This document shows, piece by piece, positions 51,115 through 59,104 of a stretch of DNA of 64,000 nucleotides. The DNA comes from Hyphomicrobiales bacterium (GTDB taxonomy: Bacteria; Pseudomonadota; Alphaproteobacteria; Rhizobiales; Rhizobiaceae). The stretch is taken from positions 156,660-220,659 of the forward strand of contig UCFC01000035.1 of the NCBI GenBank assembly GCA_900471515.1. Direction: 5' to 3'. The position numbers were made by a program, and so were the translations under genes. A model generated the notes under the pieces. The model did no database searches, was not told where the DNA came from, and was given only the letters and a program-made list of their open reading frames with translations. Numbering within the stretch: the stretch's first letter is position 1; each line of letters starts with the position of its first letter.

Positions 51115-51267
51115 AATTCGCAATGACTAGGAAGGGCTCGCGCAGCCCTTCCCCTCCCCGACATCCGAAACCGGCCAGGATCGATCCGCTGCCATTCATA
51201 AGGCGGGCGCGGTTGGTTATCCGGCATCAAGCTCGCATTTTCGGGAGCTTGCACATGGAGCTTGCTG

Positions 51268-51852
51268 ATGGCGCCTCTGAGAAGCCGCTTGTTCCTGCTC
51301 GCTATTGTGGCGGCCCTGGCCTCCTCCTGCCAGACGGAAGACAAGGCCCCCCAGCCGCATTACACATCCGACGCGCGTGACCTGAAAAGGCCGGCCACCG
51401 CCCAGGACCAGTCCAACCGCCATTTCATCGAATTCCGCTCGCGTTACGCGCTGACCTACGGCCACACCTATGTCGTCTTCGGCCGCGCCGACAGGAACGG
51501 GCGCATGATCAATCCCGAGGTCGCCGGCCTTGCCCCGGCCTCCAACGATGCCGCCCCCTACGTGCTCGGCCATTTCATCCCCGTGCCCGCCACGACGGGC
51601 GCCACGGACGGCGACCTGGAAGAGGAATACCGCTCGGCAAGCTGGCGGGTGATGTTGACGGACGACGAATATAACGACACGGTGGCCTATATCAGGGGCC
51701 TGCAGGCGCGAAGCCGGCTCTGGGAGGCGACGGTCTACAATTGCAACGCCTTCGTGGCGGATATCGCCCGGCACATGGGCTACAAGACGCCGGGCATCTG
51801 GCTGCGCCCGCAGCAGTTCATCACCAGCCTGCGGGAGATGAATACGGGTTGA
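51268..51852 (+). CDS. Lipoprotein of unknown function, possible permuted papain-like fold
   Basis: A 194-residue protein with a lipoprotein signal (LFLLAIVAALASSCQTE, Cys near residue 20). The mature part has a His in LTYGHTYVVFGR and later YNCNAFVADIARHMGY, i.e. His before an N-C-x-F motif, the order expected in permuted NlpC/P60 (LRAT-like) folds, which act as peptidoglycan or lipid hydrolases. The assignment is tentative. The ATG follows GGAG at seven bases. The next gene begins 58 bp downstream. Confidence 0.6.
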   Translation: MAPLRSRLFLLAIVAALASSCQTEDKAPQPHYTSDARDLKRPATAQDQSNRHFIEFRSRYALTYGHTYVVFGRADRNGRMINPEVAGLAPASNDAAPYVLGHFIPVPATTGATDGDLEEEYRSASWRVMLTDDEYNDTVAYIRGLQARSRLWEATVYNCNAFVADIARHMGYKTPGIWLRPQQFITSLREMNTG

Positions 51853-51910
51853 GACAAAGAGGGCGATCCGCGGAGCCGGATCGGGGAAAGGTTCTGGTGC
51901 CGGTTTGAAC

Positions 51911-52498
51911 ATGTCGGTGGGTGCAATTGGCGAGATCGTCTGGGTCGTCGGGATTATCGCATGGTACGTCATTCGATATCCGTTCGAGCGCCGCGGCAAA
52001 CGCGTGCCCGTGGTCAGCAGCCGGCGCACGCTCTCCGAGCGCGTGGCGCTGGCCGCCGGTTTTGCCGGGCTTGCCATCCTGCCGGGCCTTTACGTCGCGA
52101 CGGGTTTTCCGCAGGCCGCCGATTACCCGGCCAGGCTCTGGGCCGTGATCGTCGGCGCCATCCTCTTCTGCCTCGCCATGTGGGTCTTCCGGCGCACCCA
52201 CAAGCAGCTCGGGCGCAACTGGTCCATCACGCTGGAAATCCGCCAGAAGCACGAGCTGATCTGCGCCGGCCCTTACGCGCTGGTGCGCCACCCCATGTAC
52301 ACCTCCTTCATGCTGATGGGGCTGGCGCAGGCCTTCCTGCTCGCCAACTGGGTGGCGGGGCTGGCCGGGCTCGCCGGTTTTGTCGTGCTGTTCTTCCTGC
52401 GGGTGGACAAGGAGGAGCGCATGATGCTCGACGTTTTCGGCCCTGAATACCGCGCCTATATGGACAAAACCAAGCGGATCATCCCTTATCTATATTAG
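51911..52498 (+). CDS. Isoprenylcysteine methyltransferase-family membrane protein
   Basis: A 195-residue protein with about five membrane segments. The C-terminal ICMT-type SAM-binding block is present: RRTHKQLGRNWS, then LICAGPYALVRHPMYTSFMLMGLAQAFL (RHPxY signature) and DKEERMMLDVFGPEYRAYMDKTKRIIP (the E-E-x-L...FG-x-YxxY end). Bacterial members methylate small molecules or lipids; no prenylated protein is implied. ATG at 51911 or the in-frame ATG two codons earlier. It starts a three-gene operon with an E2-like acyltransferase 10 bp downstream and an SDR. Confidence 0.85.
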   Translation: MSVGAIGEIVWVVGIIAWYVIRYPFERRGKRVPVVSSRRTLSERVALAAGFAGLAILPGLYVATGFPQAADYPARLWAVIVGAILFCLAMWVFRRTHKQLGRNWSITLEIRQKHELICAGPYALVRHPMYTSFMLMGLAQAFLLANWVAGLAGLAGFVVLFFLRVDKEERMMLDVFGPEYRAYMDKTKRIIPYLY

Positions 52499-52508
52499 GG
52501 GGAGCAGG

Positions 52509-53294
52509 ATGAGGGGAAAAACGGTCAGGCTATCGCCGGCAAGGCGGCTCGTCGGAGACCTCATGCGGTTTTCGATCGGCATTCCGCGCGTCACCGTGCA
52601 GCGGCAGATGAACCTGCGGCCGCTGCTCGATGCGAGAGGCGGCTGCGATCCGCGCCCGTCATGGACCGTGCTGTTTCTGAAAGGCTATGCGCTTCTGTCG
52701 AAGGAGATCCCGGATCTCAGGCGCGCCTACGTCAAGTTTCCGCGCCACCAGCTCTACGAATATCCCGAAAGCGTGGCCTCCATTGCCCACGAGCGCGAGC
52801 ACGAGGGCGAGCGGATCGTGCTGCTCAGCACCATCAAGGGTCCCGAACAGCGCCCCATTCCGCAGCTGGAAGCGCTGATCCGCGAGGCGCGCTCGCTGCC
52901 GATTGCCGAGATCAAGGAATTCCGCCGCTCGCTCAAGCTTGCCCGCGCGCCGGCCCTGCTGCGCTGGTCGCTGATGTGGCTGGGGCTCAATCTCGGGCGC
53001 AAGCGGGCGCGCTATTTCGGCACGTTCCAGCTGTCGGTCTATTCCGGCCTCGGCGCCGAATCCCTCAACCCGCTGACGCCGCTGACCACGCTTCTGAACT
53101 ACGGCCCGATCGATGCGCAGGGATCGGTGCTGGTGCGCATCCATTACGACCACCGGGTCATGGACGGGGCAAGCGTTGCCCGCGCCCTGGAGCGTTTCGA
53201 GCGCATCCTGAACGGCGAGGTCGCATCCGAAACCGCAGCGCTGGCGCAGGGCGCAAGACCTGCCGGCATGCCGATCGCAGGAGCCACGCCATGA
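52509..53294 (+). CDS. Stand-alone E2-like acyltransferase (2-oxoacid dehydrogenase acyltransferase fold)
   Basis: A 261-residue protein like the catalytic domain of dihydrolipoamide acyltransferases or chloramphenicol acetyltransferase: IHYDHRVMDGASVARALE holds the catalytic HRVMDG (HxxxDG) motif near residue 215. There is no lipoyl or subunit-binding domain and no E1/E3 gene nearby, so it is not part of a dehydrogenase complex. The N-terminus RLSPARRLVGDLMRFSIGIPRVTVQRQMNL is basic and may contact membranes. It probably transfers an acyl group from CoA to an unknown acceptor. It overlaps the SDR gene by four bases. Confidence 0.8.
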   Translation: MRGKTVRLSPARRLVGDLMRFSIGIPRVTVQRQMNLRPLLDARGGCDPRPSWTVLFLKGYALLSKEIPDLRRAYVKFPRHQLYEYPESVASIAHEREHEGERIVLLSTIKGPEQRPIPQLEALIREARSLPIAEIKEFRRSLKLARAPALLRWSLMWLGLNLGRKRARYFGTFQLSVYSGLGAESLNPLTPLTTLLNYGPIDAQGSVLVRIHYDHRVMDGASVARALERFERILNGEVASETAALAQGARPAGMPIAGATP

Positions 53295-54124
53295 CATCAG
53301 CCGCCGAGCCCTCTCTCGCCGTCGTCGTGCTGGGCGCCTCGCGCGGCATCGGGCGGGCCATTGCCAGGGTGGCGGCGCGCGACGGTTATCCGGTCGTGCT
53401 CGTCGCCCGCTCTGCCGACGATCTTGCGGCGGCGGCGGCCGAAATCACCGCAAGCGGCGGAAAGGCCCTGACGATGGCGCTCGACCTTGCCGCGCCGGAA
53501 GCTTCCTCGCGGCTGGAAGCGTTCCTGGCGGAAAGCGGCCTTGCCTGCGGCATTCTCGTCAACAGCGCCGGCTACGGCCTGCGCGGCGCCGTGACCGCGC
53601 TTTCCGCCGAGGAGCAGCTCGGCATCATCGACGTCAATATCCGCGCGCTCGCCGATATGACGCTTCGTTTCCTGCCGGGCATGGTGGCGCGCCGCAGCGG
53701 CGGCATCATCAATCTCGGCTCCATCGCCGGTTTCACGCCGGGGCCGTACATGACCTTCTACTATGCCAGCAAGAATTTCGTGCGCTCCTTCTCGGCCGCC
53801 CTTCACAAGGAGGTCCGCGGCTTCGGCGTCACCGTCACCTGCGTGGCACCCGGCCCGGTCTCGACCGATTTCCTGGAAAAATCCGGCGCCGACCGGGCAG
53901 CACTCTTCAAGGTCCTGCCGAAGCTCGATGCCGATTACGTGGCCGAGCAGGCGTGGCGCGGCTTCAAATCCGGCCGCCGCCTCGTCATTCCCGGCCTGTC
54001 GTCGAAACTCACCGCCATCGTCGCCCGGCTGCTGCCGACCGCAGCCGCCCTCTCGCTGATCGGCCTCGTCCAGCGCAGGAGCAAGGACCCGCGCCCCTAC
54101 CCGTCGCAAACCGGCGTGAAATAG
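53291..54124 (+). CDS. SDR-family oxidoreductase with C-terminal hydrophobic segment
   Basis: A 277-residue short-chain dehydrogenase: LGASRGIGRAIARVAA (~14-29), LVARSADDL, NSAGYGLRG, INLGSIAGFTPGPYMTFYYASKNFVRSFS with Ser and YxxxK, and VAPGPVSTDF. The C-terminal stretch KLTAIVARLLPTAAALSLIGLVQRR is hydrophobic and may anchor the enzyme to the membrane, as in lipid-acting SDRs. It is coupled to the acyltransferase by an ATGA overlap. Together with the ICMT-like gene it suggests lipid or long-chain substrate modification. Confidence 0.88.
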   Translation: MTSAAEPSLAVVVLGASRGIGRAIARVAARDGYPVVLVARSADDLAAAAAEITASGGKALTMALDLAAPEASSRLEAFLAESGLACGILVNSAGYGLRGAVTALSAEEQLGIIDVNIRALADMTLRFLPGMVARRSGGIINLGSIAGFTPGPYMTFYYASKNFVRSFSAALHKEVRGFGVTVTCVAPGPVSTDFLEKSGADRAALFKVLPKLDADYVAEQAWRGFKSGRRLVIPGLSSKLTAIVARLLPTAAALSLIGLVQRRSKDPRPYPSQTGVK

Positions 54125-54136
54125 CCGGAGCGGCCG

Positions 54137-54418
54137 TCACCGCTCGGCGTCATCGCGCACGAAACCCTGCCGGGAACCGTCCGGCGTGCCGGCCGAGGCC
54201 TCCTCATGCGTCAGGCGCAGCCACCAGTCGGCGCTCAGATGCGGCGGCGCCAGGCGCCCCTCGTGCGGCGCGGGTTTCAGAACCTCGCTCGGCTGCAGGC
54301 GGCTGCCCTTTGCCAGCACCGTATCGTCGGCGCAGACCGCGCTCGCCAAAAGACAGAGCGCGGCGGCGCCGGCAAGCGCTCTAAGGGCATGTCCTGCGAT
54401 GACCCGCTCGTTTCCCAT
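54137..54418 (-). CDS. Small secreted protein of unknown function
   Basis: A 93-residue protein with a signal peptide (HALRALAGAAALCLLASAVCADD, cut near residue 26) and a mature part with no known domain (KGSRLQPSEVLKPAPHEGRLAPPHLSADWWLRLTHEE). An upstream in-frame ATG would add 26 residues, but the chosen one places the signal peptide at the N-terminus. It ends 12 bp from the convergent SDR gene and is divergent from the TetR regulator; an ACTTT-GCG-AAAGT palindrome at 54443-54455 lies 25 bp upstream. Confidence 0.6.
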   Translation of the reverse strand: MGNERVIAGHALRALAGAAALCLLASAVCADDTVLAKGSRLQPSEVLKPAPHEGRLAPPHLSADWWLRLTHEEASAGTPDGSRQGFVRDDAER

Positions 54419-54442
54419 GCCCCTATTCAGCCAGAATATTAG

Positions 54443-54455
54443 ACTTTGCGAAAGT
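54443..54455. promoter_or_regulatory. Palindrome ACTTTGCGAAAGT between the divergent genes
   Basis: A perfect 5-3-5 inverted repeat; a half-site-like ACTTTCG recurs at the cecR promoter (54524-54530). It may bind the TetR-family regulator encoded next to it. Confidence 0.35.
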
Positions 54456-54514
54456 GCAATTTCGCCCGCAGGTGCAGAAACTGCGGCCGCCGCCATGAAA
54501 ATAAATTCATTCGA

Positions 54515-54543
54515 TTGACTGAAACTTTCGTTGGGGTTATATG
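54515..54543 (+). promoter_or_regulatory. Strong promoter of the cecR-ybhGFSR operon
   Basis: TTGACT (54515-54520), a 17-bp spacer, and TATATG (54538-54543). The expected start of transcription, six to seven bases later, coincides with the GTG start codon of the regulator gene, implying a leaderless mRNA. Confidence 0.65.
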
Positions 54544-54549
54544 TGAGCC

Positions 54550-55239
54550 GTGACTGATGAACAATCCCAGCCGAACCGCGCCGAGATCACGCGGGAAAAA
54601 CTGTTGTCCGCAGCGCTCGACGTCTTCGGCCGCTACGGTTTCGACGGCACCTCGACGCGGCAGCTGAGCGAGGCGGCCGGCGTCAACCTGCAGGCCATTC
54701 CCTATTACTTCGGCGGCAAGGAAGGCCTCTATGTCGCAACCGCCGAATATCTGGTGTCGCGCATCGAGCGCCATGTCGGCACGCTCCGGCAGCGGATCGG
54801 CGGCCGCCTGATGGCGCTCGCCGCTGCCGGCGAGGCACTGGGCGAAGAGGAGGCACGCTCCTTCCTGACGGATGTGGCCACGACCATGGTCGGCCTGTTC
54901 GTCAGCAAGGAATCCGAGCCCTGGGCGCGCTTCATCATCCGCGAGCAGATGGAGCCGACCGAAGCCTTCGCCCGCGTCTATCAGGGCCTGATGGGGCCGA
55001 TGATCGAGATGGCGCGGCGGCTGATCGGCGCCATCCTGCGGGAAGACCCGGCCAGCGAGCACGTGCGGCTGCGCACGCTCTCCTTCGTCGGCAACATCAT
55101 GATCTTCCGTGTCGCCCATGCGGCCGTTCTCGCCCAGATGGAATGGCAGTCGGTCGGCCCGGAACAGCTCCAGACCCTGCGCAACCTCGCCGCGGAACTT
55201 GTCGGCCAGCTTCAGCCGGCGAAAGGAAACACAAGATGA
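54550..55239 (+). CDS. cecR: TetR/CecR-family repressor of the efflux operon
   Basis: A 229-residue TetR-type regulator. The helix-turn-helix domain is ITREKLLSAALDVFGRYGFDGTSTRQLSEAAGVNLQAIPYYFGGKEGLY (~13-60); the C-terminal part (EPWARFIIREQMEPTEAFARVYQGLMGPM) matches the CecR/DUF1956 ligand domain. In E. coli CecR (YbiH) controls ybhG and the YbhFSR exporter and affects sensitivity to cefoperazone and chloramphenicol; the gene order here is the same. GTG start with no ribosome site: it lies at the predicted transcription start. The stop overlaps the next ATG. Confidence 0.88.
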   Translation: MTDEQSQPNRAEITREKLLSAALDVFGRYGFDGTSTRQLSEAAGVNLQAIPYYFGGKEGLYVATAEYLVSRIERHVGTLRQRIGGRLMALAAAGEALGEEEARSFLTDVATTMVGLFVSKESEPWARFIIREQMEPTEAFARVYQGLMGPMIEMARRLIGAILREDPASEHVRLRTLSFVGNIMIFRVAHAAVLAQMEWQSVGPEQLQTLRNLAAELVGQLQPAKGNTR

Positions 55240-56243
55240 AACGCATCCTCCCCCTTGCCATCGTCATCCTCATTGCCGCCGGCGCGGCCGCCTGGTGGTA
55301 CGGCCTGCCGCAGCAGTTCGGCTGGCTGCCGGGGCGTGCGAAGGAATTCGCGCTCTACGGCAATGTCGATATCCGCCAGGTCTCGCTCGGCTTCCGGGTC
55401 GACGGACGGCTGGCCGCGCTTGCCGTCGACGAGGGCGACATGGTCAGGACCGGCGACGTGCTGGGCAGGCTCGACGCCGCCCCCTTCGAGGCCGCCGTCG
55501 CCTCCGCCGAAGCCAATGTCGCCGCCCTGCAGGCCACGCTGGACAAGCTGCGGGCCGGCCCGCGCCAGACGGAAATCGCCCAGGCCCGCGCCGCCTATGA
55601 CGAAAGCCTCGCCTCGCTCAACAACGCCAATCTCAGCTATGAGCGCGCCCGCCAGCTGCGCCCGCAGGGCACGATTTCCGAAGCCAATCTCGACCTGGCG
55701 ACCGCCAACCGGGCAATGGCCGCCGCACGCGCCGAATCCGCCAACGAAGCACTGAAGCTGCTGCAGGAAGGCAGCCGCGTGGAGGATATCGCCAATGCCG
55801 AGGCCCAGCTGCAGGCCGCGCAATCCGCGCTCGCCACCGCCCGCATCTCGCTTGCCGATACCGAACTGCGCGCGCCCAATGACGGCGTCATCCTCTCGCG
55901 CGTGCGTGAACCCGGCGCCATCGTCTCGCCCGCCGATACCGTCTATGTCCTGTCGCTGACCGAGCCGGTCTGGGTGCGAAGCTACGTGGCGGAAGGCGAT
56001 CTCGGCCGCCTGCATCCCGGCATGAAGGTTCAGGTCTCTTCCGATACCCGGCCCGACAAGCCCTATGACGGCACGATCGGCTTCATTTCGCCGGTCGCCG
56101 AATTTACCCCGAAATCGGTCGAGACGCCCGAGCTGCGCACCGATCTCGTCTATCGCCTGCGCATCGTCATCGACAAGCCCGGCCCGGACCTGCGCCAGGG
56201 CATGCCCGTCACCGTGCGCTTTCCCGCGCTGGCCGGCCGATGA
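55236..56243 (+). CDS. ybhG: HlyD-family membrane fusion protein (YbhG-like)
   Basis: A periplasmic adaptor that joins the inner-membrane ABC exporter to an outer-membrane channel. The 335-residue chain has one N-terminal membrane helix (ILPLAIVILIAAGAAAWWYG), a biotinyl-lipoyl-like half (GNVDIRQVSLGFRVDGRLAALAVDEGDMVRTGDVLGRLD), a long Ala/Gln/Glu-rich coiled coil (~95-215, with RAAYDESLASLNNANLSYERARQL), and a beta-barrel domain (LRAPNDGVILSRVREPGAIVSPADTVYVLSL). Coupled to cecR by an ATGA overlap and to the ATPase gene likewise. No outer-membrane TolC homologue is in the window. Confidence 0.92.
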   Translation: MKRILPLAIVILIAAGAAAWWYGLPQQFGWLPGRAKEFALYGNVDIRQVSLGFRVDGRLAALAVDEGDMVRTGDVLGRLDAAPFEAAVASAEANVAALQATLDKLRAGPRQTEIAQARAAYDESLASLNNANLSYERARQLRPQGTISEANLDLATANRAMAAARAESANEALKLLQEGSRVEDIANAEAQLQAAQSALATARISLADTELRAPNDGVILSRVREPGAIVSPADTVYVLSLTEPVWVRSYVAEGDLGRLHPGMKVQVSSDTRPDKPYDGTIGFISPVAEFTPKSVETPELRTDLVYRLRIVIDKPGPDLRQGMPVTVRFPALAGR

Positions 56244-57982
56244 GCGCCTCCCCGTCCAGAACCGGTGACGTGCTCGTGCGGCTGAGCGACGTCACCAGGC
56301 GCTTCGGCGACGGCCCGCCCGCCCTCGACGCCGTCTCCGGCGAGATCCGCGGCGGCGCCATCACCGGCCTCGTCGGCCCCGACGGCGCCGGCAAGACGAC
56401 GCTGATCCGGCTGATGACCGGCCTGATGCTGCCCGACAGCGGCACGGTCGAGGTGCTGGGCTTCGACACGCACCGGAACCCGGCCGCCATCCAGGCCTCG
56501 ATCGGCTACATGCCGCAGCGCTTCGGCCTCTACGAAGACCTCTCGGTCCAGGAAAATCTCGATCTCTATGCCGATCTGCGCGGCCTGCCGAAGGCCGAGC
56601 GCACGAGCACGTTCGAGGAGCTCCTGACCTTCACCGACCTCAAGCGCTTCACCACGCGCCTTGCCGGCAAACTTTCGGGCGGCATGAAGCAGAAGCTCGG
56701 CCTTGCCTGCGCGCTCCTGAAGAAGCCGCGCCTGCTGCTGCTCGACGAGCCCGGCGTCGGCGTCGATCCGATCTCGCGCCGTGACCTCTGGAAGATGGTG
56801 GAGAACCTGACGCAGGAAGGCATCGGCGTGCTCTGGTCGACCGCCTATCTGGACGAGGCCGAAGCCTGCGACCACGTTCTGCTGCTCAACCAGGGCAAGC
56901 TGCTCTTTTCCGGCCGGCCGCACGACCTGACCGGCCGCGTCGAGGACCGCGTCTTCAAGGTCTCCGGCGTTTCCGGCCGCAGGCGCCGGGTGCTGGCCGA
57001 ACTGCTGCAGACGAAAGGCGTGATCGACGGCGTCATCCAGGGCGATGCCATCCGCCTCGTCACCGGCAGGGACGGCACGCCCGATATCGCCGCCGCCGCC
57101 GGCGGGGCCAAGCTCAGCCCCACCCCTGCCCGCTTCGAGGACGCCTTCATCGACATGCTGGGCGGCGGCCCCGGCGGCCGCTCGAAACTGGCCGAAGCCC
57201 AGGGCTCGCCCAGCCGCACGGACGACCGCCCCGTCATCGAGGCGCACGGCCTGACCAAGCGTTTCGGCGATTTCACCGCCGCCGACAACATCACCTTCGA
57301 TATCGGCCGCGGCGAAATCTTCGGCCTGCTCGGGCCGAACGGCGCCGGCAAATCCACCACTTTCAAGATGCTCTGCGGCCTGCTGAAGCCGACGGGCGGG
57401 CAAGGCCGCGTGGCCGGCTTCGACCTGCGCAGGGACGCCGCCGAAGCCCGCAACCAGCTCGGCTACATGGCGCAGAAATTCTCGCTCTACGGCGATCTCA
57501 CCGTCATGCAGAACCTCGAATTCTTCGCCGGCGTCTACGGCCTTTCCGGCAGCCGCAAGCGCGAGCGCATCGAGCTGATGAGCGAGATCTTCGATTTCGG
57601 CCGCCATGCCCGCTATTCGGCCAAAGACCTGCCGCTCGGCCTGAAACAGCGCCTGGCGCTTGCCTGCGCCGTCATGCACGAGCCGCGCGCCCTCTTCCTC
57701 GACGAGCCGACCTCGGGCGTCGACCCGATCACCCGGCGCGAATTCTGGACGCATATCAACGCGCTCGTCGAAAAGGGCGTCACGGTGCTGGTGACGACGC
57801 ATTTCATGGACGAGGCCGAATATTGCGACCGCATCTCGCTCATCTATCGCGGCCGCTCGATCGCGCTCGGCTCGCCCGACGCGCTGAAGGCGCAGGTGGC
57901 GACCAGGGAACAGCCGGACCCGACGATGGAGGATGCCTTCATCGCGCTCGTTCAGGAGTCGGAAAAGGAGGAGGCCGCATGA
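56240..57982 (+). CDS. ybhF: ABC exporter ATP-binding protein with two cassettes (YbhF-like)
   Basis: A 580-residue double ATPase of a multidrug exporter. Cassette 1: Walker A GPDGAGKTTLIRLM, signature LSGGMKQKLGLACAL, Walker B LLLLDEPGVGVDP. Cassette 2: Walker A GPNGAGKSTTFKML, Walker B ALFLDEPTSGVDP, but the signature reads LPLGLKQRLALACAV, lacking the canonical SGG. The two cassettes may therefore be functionally unequal. They are joined by a linker of about 100 residues that ends in a Gly/Ser-rich part. It lies between the adaptor and the two permease genes, with overlaps on both sides. Confidence 0.93.
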   Translation: MSASPSRTGDVLVRLSDVTRRFGDGPPALDAVSGEIRGGAITGLVGPDGAGKTTLIRLMTGLMLPDSGTVEVLGFDTHRNPAAIQASIGYMPQRFGLYEDLSVQENLDLYADLRGLPKAERTSTFEELLTFTDLKRFTTRLAGKLSGGMKQKLGLACALLKKPRLLLLDEPGVGVDPISRRDLWKMVENLTQEGIGVLWSTAYLDEAEACDHVLLLNQGKLLFSGRPHDLTGRVEDRVFKVSGVSGRRRRVLAELLQTKGVIDGVIQGDAIRLVTGRDGTPDIAAAAGGAKLSPTPARFEDAFIDMLGGGPGGRSKLAEAQGSPSRTDDRPVIEAHGLTKRFGDFTAADNITFDIGRGEIFGLLGPNGAGKSTTFKMLCGLLKPTGGQGRVAGFDLRRDAAEARNQLGYMAQKFSLYGDLTVMQNLEFFAGVYGLSGSRKRERIELMSEIFDFGRHARYSAKDLPLGLKQRLALACAVMHEPRALFLDEPTSGVDPITRREFWTHINALVEKGVTVLVTTHFMDEAEYCDRISLIYRGRSIALGSPDALKAQVATREQPDPTMEDAFIALVQESEKEEAA

Positions 57983-59103
57983 GCACCTCCTCCCGCATGC
58001 GCCGCTTTGCCGCCCTCGTGCGCAAGGAAAGCTATCAGGCGATCCGCGACCCGAGCAGCATCCTCATCGCCTTCGTGCTGCCGCTCATCCTGCTTTTCCT
58101 CTTCGGCTACGGCGTGTCGCTGGATGCGACCCGCACCCGCATCGGCCTCGTGCTGGAACAGGCAACGCCGCTGACGCAGGACCTTGCGGCAAGCTTCCAG
58201 GCGTCGCGTTATTTCTCCGTCACGCTCGGGCGCGACCGGCGCATGTTCGAAGAGGATCTCGTGCGCGGCAAGGTGCGCGGCATCGTGGTGATTTCAGCCG
58301 ATTTCGCCACCGATTACGCCGCCGGCAACCATCCGCAGGTGCAGGTCCTCGTCGACGGTTCCGACCCGAACACCGCCAACTTCGTGCAGAACTACGTGCA
58401 GGGCACCGTCGCCAACTGGGAGCGGCAACGCCAGTCTGAAACGGTCGCCGCCGGCCCGCCCATCGCCATCGAACAGCGCTTCTGGTTCAATCCGGAGCTG
58501 ACCAGCCGCAACTTCCTCGTCCCCGGCTCGATCGCCATCGTCATGACGCTGGTCGGCACGCTGCTCACCTCGCTGGTCGTCGCCCGCGAATGGGAGCGCG
58601 GCACGATGGAGGCGATGATGGCGACACCCGTGACCTCGGCCGAACTGCTGGCCGGCAAAATCCTGCCCTATTTCCTGCTCGGCCTTGCCTCGATGACGCT
58701 CTGCGTGCTGCTGGCCGTCTTCCTCTTCGGCGTGCCGTTCCGTGGCTCGGTCGCAGCGCTCTATGCGCTCTCCTCCGCCTTCCTGATCCCCGCACTCGGC
58801 CAGGGCCTGCTGATCTCGACGGCGACAAAGAACCAGTTCCTCGCCTCGCAGATCGCGCTCATCACCGCCTTCCTGCCGGCCTTCCTGCTCTCGGGTTTCC
58901 TCTTCGAGATCAATTCCATGCCTGAGATCATCCAGTGGATCACCATCATCGTGCCCGCCCGCTATCTCATCCCCAGCCTGCAGACGGTGTTCCTTGCCGG
59001 CGATATCTGGCCGATGTTTGCCCGCGCCATCGCCGTCATGCTCCTGATCGGCGCCGTCATGTTCGTGCTTGCCGCCCGCAGCACCAGAAAGAGGATCGGC
59101 TGA
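57979..59103 (+). CDS. ybhS: ABC exporter permease 1 (YbhS-like)
   Basis: A 374-residue ABC-2 type permease. One membrane helix near the N-terminus (ILIAFVLPLILLFLFGYGVSL) is followed by a ~150-residue periplasmic domain (LEQATPLTQDLAASFQASRYFSVTLGRD...), then five helices beginning with GSIAIVMTLVGTLLTSLVVAREWERGTMEAMMATPVTS, whose REWERGTxE motif is typical of ABC-2 exporters. It is the first of two paralogous permeases; the next begins two bases past its stop codon region. Confidence 0.93.
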   Translation: MSTSSRMRRFAALVRKESYQAIRDPSSILIAFVLPLILLFLFGYGVSLDATRTRIGLVLEQATPLTQDLAASFQASRYFSVTLGRDRRMFEEDLVRGKVRGIVVISADFATDYAAGNHPQVQVLVDGSDPNTANFVQNYVQGTVANWERQRQSETVAAGPPIAIEQRFWFNPELTSRNFLVPGSIAIVMTLVGTLLTSLVVAREWERGTMEAMMATPVTSAELLAGKILPYFLLGLASMTLCVLLAVFLFGVPFRGSVAALYALSSAFLIPALGQGLLISTATKNQFLASQIALITAFLPAFLLSGFLFEINSMPEIIQWITIIVPARYLIPSLQTVFLAGDIWPMFARAIAVMLLIGAVMFVLAARSTRKRIG

Positions 59104-59104
59104 G

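Noticed and set aside
52661..54124. A long plus-strand frame that would fuse most of the acyltransferase region to the SDR
   Set aside because: Its first part is the wrong frame of the acyltransferase gene; the SDR starts at an ATG overlapping the acyltransferase stop.
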